Made by a program: the position numbers and the translations under genes. A stretch of 25,262 nt of DNA from Clostridiaceae bacterium (GTDB lineage: Bacteria; Bacillota; Clostridia; Oscillospirales; Acutalibacteraceae). Positions 1-7,020 of the stretch are shown here, piece by piece. Position 1 is the stretch's first letter, and each line of letters begins with the position of its first letter. The notes under the pieces were generated by a model. It was not told the DNA's origin. It did not search any database and saw nothing but the letters and a program-made list of their open reading frames with translations. The stretch is taken from positions 1 through 25,262 of the forward strand of contig JAEDNG010000002.1 in NCBI GenBank assembly GCA_016302625.1. The letters run 5' to 3'.

Positions 1-5
1 AGTTA

Positions 6-180
6 GTCGAAATAGTGCTTAAAGACACTATTTCGACACCAAATCTTCGATTTGGCAACAAATTTCCAAAGAAAATTTGACTATACCCATTGAAATGAAT
101 ATCGTGCGAATTCAAATTAACATTTAAATTCGCACAAACCGATGAAATCAGTTTGTTGAAACGCTTTTTTGCGTTTCAAC
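6..180. repeat. Array of six consecutive inverted repeats (hairpin cluster)
   Basis: Six perfect or near-perfect inverted repeats follow each other. HP1: 6-17 with 26-37 (12 bp, 8-nt loop). HP2: 39-45 with 49-55 (7 bp, TTC loop). HP3: 59-65 with 73-79 (7 bp). HP4: 104-112 with 127-135 (9 bp), plus 4 more bp (114-117/122-125) after one C-A mismatch. HP5: 135-139 with 151-155, plus 141-143/147-149. HP6: 155-164 with 171-180 (10 bp, T6 loop). HP4, HP5 and HP6 share boundary bases. Stem sequences differ from hairpin to hairpin, so this is not a copied unit. About two thirds of the 175 nt can pair. Only HP6 has a T-run, and that lies in its loop, so these are not ordinary terminators. No ORF was found here. 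Function unknown. Confidence 0.85.
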
Positions 181-184
181 ATCC

Positions 185-208
185 TATAATCATTATTAAT
201 ACGGAGGG
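185..208 (+). promoter_or_regulatory. Candidate -10 box and ribosome binding site of the endolysin gene
   Basis: TATAAT lies at 185-190, immediately after the last hairpin of the array. The only good -35-like hexamer (TTGAAA, 156-161) is 23 nt away and lies inside hairpin 6, so a normal promoter is not clearly formed. The ribosome binding site GGAGGG (203-208) sits 9 nt ahead of the ATG at 218 and decides that start. Confidence 0.4.
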
Positions 209-217
209 ATTATAAGA

Positions 218-1126
218 ATGGTAACATTAAGAAAAATTGAATGTCCGAGTGACAAGGTGAAAATTAAATGTCCGTATGCTATGACACCCACCCGAATAGT
301 CATACATAATACCGCGAACGACGCGAGCGCGGCGGACGAAATCGCGTACATGCACCGTAACAACAAGGAGATTTCATTCCATTTTGCGGTGGACGATAAG
401 GAAATAGTTCAGGGAATAGCGCTAAACCGCAACGCGTGGCACGCGTCTGACGGTGACGGAAAGGGCAACCGCGAGGGGATCGCGATTGAGATATGCTATT
501 CAAAATCGGGCGGCGAACGGTTTGAAACAGCACAGAAAAACGCCGCCGAGCTTACGGCAAAGCTTTTAAAGGACTACGGCTGGGGAATTGATAAGGTCAC
601 AAAGCATGCCGATTACGTAAAGAAGCACTGTCCGCACCGCACTCTTGACAGCTACGGCTGGGATTATTTTATAAATCTTGTAAAGGGATATATGGGAGAA
701 GACAAACCCACGCCCGCTCCTGCACCGACAAAGCCTGATGTTATTTATCAGGTGTGGGACGACGTTAAAAACAAGTGGCTGCCTAACGTCAAAAATGACA
801 GTGATTACGCGGGAATATTCGGTCATGATGTATGCGCCGTTTTTGCCAATCTTACAAGCGGCAACATATTTTACAAGGTGCATTACAAAGGCGGAAAATG
901 GCTGCCCGAGGTTAAAAACCGGGAGGATTACGCAGGACTGTTCAACAAACCTATCGACGGTCTTATGATGAAAACCGATACGGGAATTATGATTAACTAC
1001 CGCGTACATCTTCGCCGCTCAGGTAAGTGGCTGCCGTGGGTCACGGGATATAACGTAAACGATAGTAATAACGGCTATGCCGGTATACTAAGTCAGGAAA
1101 TAGACGCTGTACAAATTAAGTTTTAA
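218..1126 (+). CDS. Phage-type N-acetylmuramoyl-L-alanine amidase (endolysin) with C-terminal repeats
   Basis: A 302-aa Amidase_2/PGRP-type zinc hydrolase expected to cut the amide bond between N-acetylmuramic acid and L-alanine in peptidoglycan. Visible zinc ligands are H30 (in IVIHNTA), H130 and C138; the H-x7-C spacing matches T7-lysozyme-like enzymes. A Pro/Ala/Thr linker (about 158-172) leads to three repeats of roughly 40 residues sharing the pattern KWLP-x-V-x-n-YAG-x-n-I/V-D/C-A-V. These resemble C-terminal repeats of other endolysins and probably bind the cell wall (inference). There is no signal peptide, which fits export through the holin encoded 13 nt downstream. The ATG at 218 follows GGAGGG. 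No other phage gene is seen in the window, so this may be the edge of a prophage or a domesticated lysis cassette. Confidence 0.88.
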   Translation: MVTLRKIECPSDKVKIKCPYAMTPTRIVIHNTANDASAADEIAYMHRNNKEISFHFAVDDKEIVQGIALNRNAWHASDGDGKGNREGIAIEICYSKSGGERFETAQKNAAELTAKLLKDYGWGIDKVTKHADYVKKHCPHRTLDSYGWDYFINLVKGYMGEDKPTPAPAPTKPDVIYQVWDDVKNKWLPNVKNDSDYAGIFGHDVCAVFANLTSGNIFYKVHYKGGKWLPEVKNREDYAGLFNKPIDGLMMKTDTGIMINYRVHLRRSGKWLPWVTGYNVNDSNNGYAGILSQEIDAVQIKF

Positions 1127-1139
1127 GGGGGACATAAGC

Positions 1140-1340
1140 ATGAACAACAAATTTGAAAAATGGCTCAAAGCGGCGGGGATCCGCGCGGCAAAGACAATCG
1201 CTCAAACTGCCGCCGCCACTATCGGCACATCGGCGGTGCTTTCCGCCGTAGACTGGAAAGTCGTAGTCTCCGCCTCTTTGCTTGCCGGTATTCTTTCACT
1301 GCTGACGAGCGTTGCAGGACTGCCTGAGGTTAAGGAATAA
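1140..1340 (+). CDS. Small holin, r1t-like
   Basis: A 66-aa protein with a short charged N-terminus and two hydrophobic stretches (about residues 17-35 and 41-59), ending in an LLTSVAGLPEV-type tail typical of the phage r1t holin family. Holins oligomerise in the cytoplasmic membrane and release the endolysin to the wall. It lies 13 nt after the endolysin stop, with AAGGGGG as ribosome binding site, so the two form a lysis pair in the order lysin then holin. The transcript ends at the terminator directly downstream. Family assignment is from the recognisable sequence pattern, not a search. Confidence 0.8.
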   Translation: MNNKFEKWLKAAGIRAAKTIAQTAAATIGTSAVLSAVDWKVVVSASLLAGILSLLTSVAGLPEVKE

Positions 1341-1341
1341 T

Positions 1342-1381
1342 AAAAAAACCCGCCCCAAATCCGTAGGAAAGGGCGGGTTTT
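1342..1381. terminator. Bidirectional intrinsic terminator between holin and SGNH hydrolase
   Basis: Perfect 11-bp inverted repeat: AAAACCCGCCC (1345-1355) with GGGCGGGTTTT (1371-1381). On the plus strand it ends in a T-run and closes the lysis cassette. On the minus strand the A-run 1342-1348 becomes a U-tract, so it also closes the convergent hydrolase gene. Confidence 0.9.
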
Positions 1382-1411
1382 CTGTATTTTCGGTTAATTA
1401 CAGATAAAAAA

Positions 1412-2071
1412 TCACGGTTGCAGCGTTTCAATAAATTTTGCGATTTTTCCTGCCAATATTTTATGCCCCGCGTCGTTAGGATGAAGTCCGTCGGGAACAT
1501 ATTTCTGCTGTATAACCGGAACCTTAGGCTGCAATCCGCTGTCCTTATATAAATCAAGCACCGGCAGAGAATAATATTCCGCAACCTCGCGGATAATTTC
1601 AACATAGGTTTTTAAAACGCCGACATCCTGCGGCTTGTTTCCGTCGCCGCGCGGATTGTCCTCGTTTAAACGGTGAAGCGGAGTTAATACGATAATCGGG
1701 CTTTCCGGAAATTTTTCGATAAGAGATGTATAAAGTGTGTGCAGTGCGCCGTAAAAGGTGTCAGGCGTGCGGTCACTCATACAGCCGAGCCGTGCGTCTC
1801 CGTGTCCGAAGTCGTTTGTCCCGCCGAAAACGACGACAATATCCGCGTCGGGATCCATGTCAGCCACTCTCATACAGAAATCCCTGTCCCACACCTCATT
1901 TGTAGGATTTTGCTGTCTTGCAATGCGTGTTCCGCCGATGCCGTAATTCTGGCATATAGCTTCATACTCGCGTTCAATAAGCATACAAAAGTTATTTTCG
2001 GGCGCGGATGTTCCGGCACCCTCGGTAATGCTGTCGCCTAAAAAGTTGATTTTTGTACCTTTTAATTCCAT
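1412..2071 (-). CDS. SGNH/GDSL-family hydrolase (esterase/lipase-like)
   Basis: A 219-aa single-domain SGNH hydrolase. Block I is GDSITEG with nucleophile S14; the block II glycine is in YGIGGTRIA; block III is GGTND; block V is DGLHPND with D194 and H197 completing the triad. No signal peptide or membrane segment is visible, so it is probably cytoplasmic. The substrate cannot be told from sequence: the family includes lysophospholipases, carbohydrate deacetylases and acyl esterases. The ATG at 2071 is preceded on the minus strand by AGGAGG at good spacing. It is monocistronic, with its own promoter and the shared terminator at 1342-1381. Confidence 0.9.
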   Translation of the reverse strand: MELKGTKINFLGDSITEGAGTSAPENNFCMLIEREYEAICQNYGIGGTRIARQQNPTNEVWDRDFCMRVADMDPDADIVVVFGGTNDFGHGDARLGCMSDRTPDTFYGALHTLYTSLIEKFPESPIIVLTPLHRLNEDNPRGDGNKPQDVGVLKTYVEIIREVAEYYSLPVLDLYKDSGLQPKVPVIQQKYVPDGLHPNDAGHKILAGKIAKFIETLQP

Positions 2072-2104
2072 GCTTTTTCCTCCTAAAAGGTTTTATACTA
2101 ATCA

Positions 2105-2132
2105 ATTATAGCATGCTTCCAAAAATTTGCAA
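2105..2132 (-). promoter_or_regulatory. Sigma-A-type promoter of the SGNH hydrolase gene
   Basis: On the minus strand, TTGCAA (2132-2127) and TATAAT (2110-2105) are separated by 16 nt. The -10 lies about 33 nt upstream of the ATG at 2071. Confidence 0.65.
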
Positions 2133-2169
2133 TAATTTTTTCAAAATTCAAGAATTAGTAAAAAATATA

Positions 2170-2178
2170 TGATATAAT
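2170..2178 (+). promoter_or_regulatory. Extended -10 promoter element of the relQ-like gene
   Basis: TGATATAAT (2170-2178) is an extended -10 (TGn-TATAAT). No good -35 is seen at 17 nt, which is tolerable for an extended -10. It lies 23 nt ahead of the ATG at 2202 and is divergent from the SGNH hydrolase promoter. Confidence 0.55.
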
Positions 2179-2201
2179 TAAGAAAAAACAGGAGAGAAAA
2201 A

Positions 2202-2894
2202 ATGATTGATTTAAAGGATAACGATACAAAAGAACTGCTTAGAAGCACAAGCGAAATTTTAGAAAAAACAAGGCCTTTTTCAGAGCTTATGATGAGATAT
2301 CGGTGCGCCATGCTGGAGGTGAAAACCAAGCTTGACGTACTCAACACACAGCTGTCGCTCGAAAATGACCGTAATCCTTTTGAATCTATTTCCTGTCGGC
2401 TTAAAACCGTGCCGAGCATAATAGAAAAGGTTAACCGCAAAGGTTATGAGCTTTCGGCTGAAAGCATTGAAAGGAATTTAAACGACGTTGCGGGAATAAG
2501 GGTAATCTGCTCATTTCCCGACGATATTTATATTTTGGCCGACGAATTATGCTCGCAGGACGATATCCGACTTATTGAGCGCAAGGATTACATAAAAAAT
2601 CCGAAACCCAACGGCTACCGCAGTCTGCATTTAATTCTTGAAATTCCGATTTTTCTTATGACCGAAAAGAAATTCATGCGGGTCGAGGTTCAGTTCAGAA
2701 CCATAGCCATGGACTTCTGGGCAAGCCTTGAGCATAAGGTTAAATATAAGAAAAATATTGAGACCGACGTTGATAAAATTTCAGCCGAGCTTAAGGAGTG
2801 TGCCGAGGAAATAAGCAGACTTGACCTTAAAATGCAGTCAATTCACAGAAGAATCGACAACGGCGGCTCAAAGCACAGAAAATCGAATAATTAA
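2202..2894 (+). CDS. relQ: Small alarmone synthetase (GTP pyrophosphokinase family, RelQ/YjbM type)
   Basis: A 230-aa single-domain (p)ppGpp synthetase that transfers pyrophosphate from ATP to GDP or GTP. It has only the RelA/SpoT synthetase domain: no HD hydrolase, TGS or ACT domain. Family motifs visible are DVAGIRVICSF, the DYIKNPKPNGYRSLHL substrate loop, and VEVQFRTIAMDFWASLEH. Length fits RelQ (about 210-230 aa), and the C-terminal helical tail is polar and charged. The ATG follows AGGAGAG. The stop overlaps by 4 bp with the stop of the convergent phosphatase gene, with no room for a terminator between them. The gene symbol is by family resemblance. Confidence 0.92.
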   Translation: MIDLKDNDTKELLRSTSEILEKTRPFSELMMRYRCAMLEVKTKLDVLNTQLSLENDRNPFESISCRLKTVPSIIEKVNRKGYELSAESIERNLNDVAGIRVICSFPDDIYILADELCSQDDIRLIERKDYIKNPKPNGYRSLHLILEIPIFLMTEKKFMRVEVQFRTIAMDFWASLEHKVKYKKNIETDVDKISAELKECAEEISRLDLKMQSIHRRIDNGGSKHRKSNN

Positions 2895-3496
2895 ATTATA
2901 TCATAAACCTCGACAATTCCGCTTTTAAAGTAAAGCGACGGGGTTATAAGCAGCGAATATCCGCGTCCGTTGTCGGCTGTCCATTCAACAGGCTTGTGTC
3001 TCGGCACCGCCGAAGCGCCCAGCAGCATCATAATAGCGCCCCCGTGCATAATAACACCCGCGTTTGTAACGCCGTCCTCGGTCATATCAAGCACGATTTT
3101 ATTAAGTCCAACGCAAAGCCGCTTAATAAATTCGGAATTGTCCTCTCCTCCGGGAGGTGCTGATAATTTCCCCGAAGTCCACGGAATAAAATTCGGGTCG
3201 CCCTCAAGCTGCGCGGCGGTTTTGCCCTCAAACGAGCCGAAATCGTATTCCCTTAAATCCGCGACCGGAATAATTTGCTTATCGGGATACAGCACCGCTC
3301 CTGTTTGACGGCAGCGGAGCATCGGGCTTGAATAAAGCCGTTCTATATCGGGATAATCCATATTTTCTTTTAAAAGCCTAAGCTCGTTAAGTCCCTCGGG
3401 AGCGAGGGGCAGGTCGGTTTTACAGCCGATATACTGACCGAGATAATTCGCGTCGGTCGCTCCGTGGCGTATAAGGTGAATTTTTAATGTTTTCAT
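2891..3496 (-). CDS. Histidine phosphatase family protein (phosphoglycerate mutase-like)
   Basis: A 201-aa 2H-phosphatase. The phospho-acceptor is H11 in LIRHGAT, partner arginines are in LYSSPMLRCRQTG, the acid is in LREYDFGSFEG, and the second His is in VIMHGG near residue 150. The sequence resembles the CobC/alpha-ribazole phosphatase branch, but no cobalamin genes lie nearby, so the substrate stays open. Its ATG (3496-3494) overlaps the stop of the frame-restored hemW as ATGA, so translation is probably coupled. It is the last gene of the pduL-hemW-phosphatase unit. Confidence 0.88.
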   Translation of the reverse strand: MKTLKIHLIRHGATDANYLGQYIGCKTDLPLAPEGLNELRLLKENMDYPDIERLYSSPMLRCRQTGAVLYPDKQIIPVADLREYDFGSFEGKTAAQLEGDPNFIPWTSGKLSAPPGGEDNSEFIKRLCVGLNKIVLDMTEDGVTNAGVIMHGGAIMMLLGASAVPRHKPVEWTADNGRGYSLLITPSLYFKSGIVEVYDII

Positions 3497-4607
3497 TGAA
3501 AGCTCTCCAAAAAATCAGTTATTATACTGTTAGAAACTAACATTCCGCGGTCGGTAAGACTGATTCCGCGGTCGGTTAAATTTACAAGTCCCGCCTTTTT
3601 AAGTGAAAGGGCGGCTTTTTTCATGCTGTCCGGTACATCTTCACCGAATTTTTTCGGTATTCCAAAAAATCAAGTCCGGTATCAAGCCGCAGACTCAACA
3701 TCACATATTCTTCTTTACTTCCTCCGTCACTCTCGCCGGTCGGGGACGCACCCTTTAAAAAAGCTTTCATATCGCGCGGATAATAAAATCTTTTTCCGTT
3801 TATAAAGGAATGAGCCGACGGGCCTATTCCGAGATACTCTTCACAGTTCCAGTATTTAAGGTTATGGCGGCTTTGCTTGTTATCGCGGCTGAAATTTGAA
3901 ATTTCGTAATGGCGAAAGCCTTTGTCCTTAAGATAAGCGCACATAAATAAATACTGTTCTGCCGTTTCATCGTCATCAGGGAGGACGAGACTTTCTCTGT
4001 TTTTATAAAAGAGTGTGTTTTCCTCGATTTTAAGCATATATGCCGAAATATGTTGGGGGTCGGCAGAGCACATAAATTCAAGATTTCTTTTAAGCGTATA
4101 AAGGTCGGAATGAGGGAGCGCCAGCATTAAATCAAGCGAAATATTATCAAAGCCCAACTTTCTTGCTGTATTTACGGCGAAAAGCGTATCGGCGGCGGTG
4201 TGCGTACGGCCGAGCATCTTTAATTCCTCATCGTTCCCGCTTTGCGCGCCGATTGACAGGCGGTTAACCCCCGCCGCTTTCGCCGCCGTTAAAATCTGAA
4301 CGGTATCAGCTGACGGATTTAATTCAAGCGTGATTTCAGCGTTACTCTCAACACAAAAAGCAGAGGAGACAGCGCTTAAAACAGGTATAATCCGTTCCTT
4401 TAAAAGTGACGGTGTTCCTCCGCCTAAGTATACAGTATTAATGGGGCGGCAAAGCAGTCCGCCCCATTTTTTTATTTCCGATATAAGACTTTCCGTATAT
4501 CCGTCAAGCAGTTCCTCACTTACAAAGGAGGAATAAAAATCGCAGTAGGCGCATTTTTTTGCGCAGAACGGTATATGCAGATAAAGACCTATCGCGTTAT
4601 CAGTCAA
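3493..4607 (-). CDS. hemW: HemW-like radical SAM protein (coproporphyrinogen III oxidase-related), interrupted by a frameshift
   Basis: HemW is a radical-SAM heme chaperone formerly annotated as oxygen-independent coproporphyrinogen III oxidase. The 4Fe-4S motif CAKKCAYC follows YLHIPF; GGGTPS and the HYEISNF region are also present. The uninterrupted frame runs from about 4676 to 3621 and ends early after LDFLEYRK. At the A6 run (minus strand, 3654-3649) a one-base change of frame gives FGEDVPDSMKKAAL... through to a TGA at 3493-3495, the normal HemW C-terminus of about 370 aa. That TGA overlaps the next gene's ATG as ATGA, supporting the restored frame. The start is uncertain: TTG at 4607 behind GGTGA removes most of the 77-bp overlap with pduL, and GTG at 4616 is also possible. 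It may be a sequencing indel, a true mutation or -1 slippage at A_AAA_AAU. Confidence 0.85.
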
Positions 4608-5172
4608 GAATTTCACCGATACAGCTGCCCGGCACTGCGGCGGCGTTTGCCTCGTCGGTGTCGATGTGCATGGCAAGCTTATAACTGTCGCTTACTCTTG
4701 CAACAACATCTGCGAATACAAGGGCGCGGCCCTCGGTCGGGATTTTAACGCTTACTACCTGCTTATCCGTAATGCCGTATTTCTCGGCGTCCTCGGTAGT
4801 CATATGTATATGGCGCTTAGCGGCGATAACACCCTCTGTAAGCTCGATTTCTCCCGCGGGGCCTACAAGCTTGCATGCGCCCGAGCCTTTAATGTCGCCC
4901 GACTCTCTGATAGGAGCGGTAACGCCGATTGAACGCGCGTCGGTAAGGGATAATTCAACCTGATTTGCCGAACGCGTCGGTCCTAAAATCGACGCTTTAA
5001 GCTGTGACTTGGGTCCTACAACGGTAACCTTTTCCTCGCAGGCGAACTGTCCCGGCTGTGAAAGGTCTTTTTTTGGGGTGAGCTTATGACCCTTGCCGAA
5101 AAGTATCTCCAGAGCCTCGTCCGTTACATGCACATGACGTGCTGAAATTTCAACTAAAACTTCTTTTGCCAT
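4600..5172 (-). CDS. pduL: Phosphate propanoyltransferase / PduL-type phosphotransacylase
   Basis: A 190-aa PduL-type phosphotransacylase that interconverts acyl-CoA plus phosphate with acyl-phosphate plus CoA. Two PduL repeats are visible, with metal-binding His clusters SARHVHV (H13, H15) and KRHIHM (H121, H123). There is no N-terminal microcompartment-targeting extension and no shell-protein gene nearby, so it probably acts in the cytoplasm as the acetate- or propionate-forming Pta substitute (inference). ATG at 5172 follows AAAGGAG. It heads the operon with hemW and the phosphatase; the hemW start overlaps its 3' end. Confidence 0.92.
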   Translation of the reverse strand: MAKEVLVEISARHVHVTDEALEILFGKGHKLTPKKDLSQPGQFACEEKVTVVGPKSQLKASILGPTRSANQVELSLTDARSIGVTAPIRESGDIKGSGACKLVGPAGEIELTEGVIAAKRHIHMTTEDAEKYGITDKQVVSVKIPTEGRALVFADVVARVSDSYKLAMHIDTDEANAAAVPGSCIGEILD

Positions 5173-5204
5173 TTTTAACTTCTCCTTTTAAAGTTCATGC
5201 TATA

Positions 5205-5232
5205 ATTTTACCATATTCTGCAGAGTTTTCAA
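5205..5232 (-). promoter_or_regulatory. Promoter of the pduL-hemW-phosphatase operon
   Basis: On the minus strand, TTGAAA (5232-5227) and TAAAAT (5210-5205) are separated by 16 nt. The -10 is extended by an upstream TGG (TGGTAAAAT). It lies about 32 nt ahead of the pduL ATG. Confidence 0.65.
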
Positions 5233-5250
5233 GTAGTAAAAATAAATTTG

Positions 5251-5280
5251 TAAAAAAACGGGAGCGCGGCGCACTCCCGT
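5251..5280 (-). terminator. Intrinsic terminator of asnB
   Basis: ACGGGAG (5258-5264) pairs with CTCCCGT (5274-5280). Read on the minus strand the stem is followed by a T7 tract (5258-5252). It sits just past the asnB stop. Confidence 0.88.
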
Positions 5281-5292
5281 TCGATAAAAGTA

Positions 5293-6873
5293 TTATTTTC
5301 CGCTGTCGCCGTAGTTCGAAAGCACACGGGCGGAGGGGTCGTTAACGTTGCAGCCCTCCCACTCCTTGTTAGGCATCCAGAAATCCTTTACCATTTCTGC
5401 CTGACCGGGATATTTTGATTCAAATATTTCACGGTATAAAAGGGATTCCTTTGTAAACGGTGCGGCAAAATCGTATTTTTTGCATTTCTCGGCAAATTCC
5501 CCGTCGGTGAACTTTGCTTCGGCATATTCCTTTAAGTAATCCACCATTGAGTGACCGACAGCGTCCGAGAAAGCCGCTTTTTCACGCATAAGGATGTCGT
5601 AAGGCAGATAATCACCCTCAAAGGCGTGGCGCAGAAGATATTTGCCCTTGTTATATTTGTTAAGCTTGATTTCAGGGTCAACGCTCATAACGTATTTTAC
5701 AAAATCAAGGTCGCCGAACGGCACGCGCGCCTCAAGCGAGTTTACCGAAATACAGCGGTCGGCGCGCAGAACGTCGTACATATGAAGCTCGCGGACCCGC
5801 TTTTGGGACTCTTTCTGAAATTCTTCGGCATTCGGGGCAAAATCGGTGTATTTATATCCGAACAGCTCGTCGGATATTTCACCTGTCAGAAGCACCCTTA
5901 TATCGGTGGTTTCGTGTATCGCTTTGCAGATAAGGTACATTCCTATACTTGCTCTTATAGTGGTTATATCATAGGTGCCAAGCAGGGCAATAACATCAGG
6001 CAGAGCCGCTAAAACATCGTCCTTGGTGATTATAATTTCGCGGTGCTCGGAGCCGATATAATCGGCAACCTCTTTAGCGTATTTAAGGTCGATAGCGTCG
6101 GTGCTCATACCGATTGCAAAGGTCTTGATCGGCTTTTTTAAGAGCTTTGCGGAAATCGCGCAGACAAGCGAGGAATCAAGACCGCCGCTTAAAAGAAAAC
6201 CTACGGGAGTATCGGCGTCGAGCCGCTTTTCAACGCCCGCTACAATCTTATCGTGAATGTTTTTGCAAACGGTCTCCAAATCGTCGTAACATACCTTATC
6301 CACCGCGGCGATATCGTTGTAGCAGTAGAATTTTCCGTCCTTATAATAGTGTCCGGGCGGGAAGGGCATGATTTTATCCGACAGCCCTACAAGGTTTTTA
6401 GGCTCGGAGGCGAATAGTATTCCGCCGTCCTTATCGAAGCCGTAGTAAAGCGGTCGGATACCTATCGGGTCACGCGCCGCGACAAAGGATTTTGTCTCGC
6501 CGTCATATATTATAAGCGCAAATTCCGCGTCTAACATTTTAAACATTTCGGTTCCGTAAAGCTCGTAAAGCGGAAGCAGAATTTCACAGTCGGAATCGCT
6601 TTCAAAGGTATAGCCTTTTTTTATCAGGTCTTCCTTTATGGGACGGAAGCCGTAAATCTCGCCGTTGCATACGAGCATATTATTCTTATAGGAAAACGGC
6701 TGCATACCCTTGTCGGTAAGCCCCATTATTGCAAGACGGTGAAATCCTATATAGCCGTTATTAAGCTTTATCAGTTTCGACATGTCAGGACCGCGCGATA
6801 CGGTCTTTTCAAAACCCAGCTTAAAATCCTCTTCGGAAATACGGCTTCCGATATAGCCCATAATAGAACACAT
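5293..6873 (-). CDS. asnB: Asparagine synthase (glutamine-hydrolysing)
   Basis: A 526-aa class II glutamine amidotransferase converting aspartate, glutamine and ATP to asparagine. The N-terminal Ntn glutaminase starts MCSIMGYIG, with Cys2 as nucleophile after Met removal; RGPD (27-30), HRLAI and NGEIY line the glutamine site. The synthetase domain has the PP-loop SGGLDSS (229-235) and the later GEISDELFGYKY segment. Length is close to the short AsnB type (about 525-555 aa). GAGG precedes the ATG at 6873. It lies 147 nt downstream of amt on the same strand and has its own candidate promoter and a strong terminator, so it can be expressed separately within the nitrogen island. Confidence 0.95.
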   Translation of the reverse strand: MCSIMGYIGSRISEEDFKLGFEKTVSRGPDMSKLIKLNNGYIGFHRLAIMGLTDKGMQPFSYKNNMLVCNGEIYGFRPIKEDLIKKGYTFESDSDCEILLPLYELYGTEMFKMLDAEFALIIYDGETKSFVAARDPIGIRPLYYGFDKDGGILFASEPKNLVGLSDKIMPFPPGHYYKDGKFYCYNDIAAVDKVCYDDLETVCKNIHDKIVAGVEKRLDADTPVGFLLSGGLDSSLVCAISAKLLKKPIKTFAIGMSTDAIDLKYAKEVADYIGSEHREIIITKDDVLAALPDVIALLGTYDITTIRASIGMYLICKAIHETTDIRVLLTGEISDELFGYKYTDFAPNAEEFQKESQKRVRELHMYDVLRADRCISVNSLEARVPFGDLDFVKYVMSVDPEIKLNKYNKGKYLLRHAFEGDYLPYDILMREKAAFSDAVGHSMVDYLKEYAEAKFTDGEFAEKCKKYDFAAPFTKESLLYREIFESKYPGQAEMVKDFWMPNKEWEGCNVNDPSARVLSNYGDSGK

Positions 6874-6894
6874 AAAGTTTCCTCATTTCAAATA

Positions 6895-6952
6895 TTTATA
6901 ATGATTTTTTTAAAACGCGCAAAGGCTTCCCGTAAAAGGGAAGCTTTTGTGC
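6895..6952 (-). promoter_or_regulatory. Candidate asnB promoter overlapped by a 15-bp inverted repeat
   Basis: On the minus strand TTGCGC (6922-6917) and TATAAA (6900-6895) are 16 nt apart, 21 nt ahead of the asnB ATG. The -35 lies inside one arm of an inverted repeat (6917-6931 with 6938-6952, 6-nt loop). As plus-strand RNA the two arms pair over all 15 positions with two G-U pairs. As minus-strand RNA the same positions are two A-C mismatches. It could be an operator, an attenuator or the end of the amt transcript. Confidence 0.4.
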
Positions 6953-7020
6953 AAACATTGGGGGGGTAAATTAATGCTTGAAGATTTATTGTTTAACGCT
7001 TAATTTAAGCGGAAAACACA

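Noticed and set aside
6..180. CRISPR array or integron attC array
   Set aside because: Stem sequences and spacings differ between hairpins, so there is no repeated unit, and no cas or integrase gene is present.
566..1009. Antisense reading frame of 147 codons across the endolysin gene
   Set aside because: It has no ribosome binding site or recognisable domain and lies within a well-supported gene on the other strand. Other long antisense frames over groEL, pyrG and amt were dropped for the same reason.
4600..4676. Long N-terminal extension of hemW from an upstream start at 4676
   Set aside because: It would overlap pduL by 77 bp and adds a Thr/Pro-rich stretch not found in HemW; starts at 4607 or 4616 fit the family.
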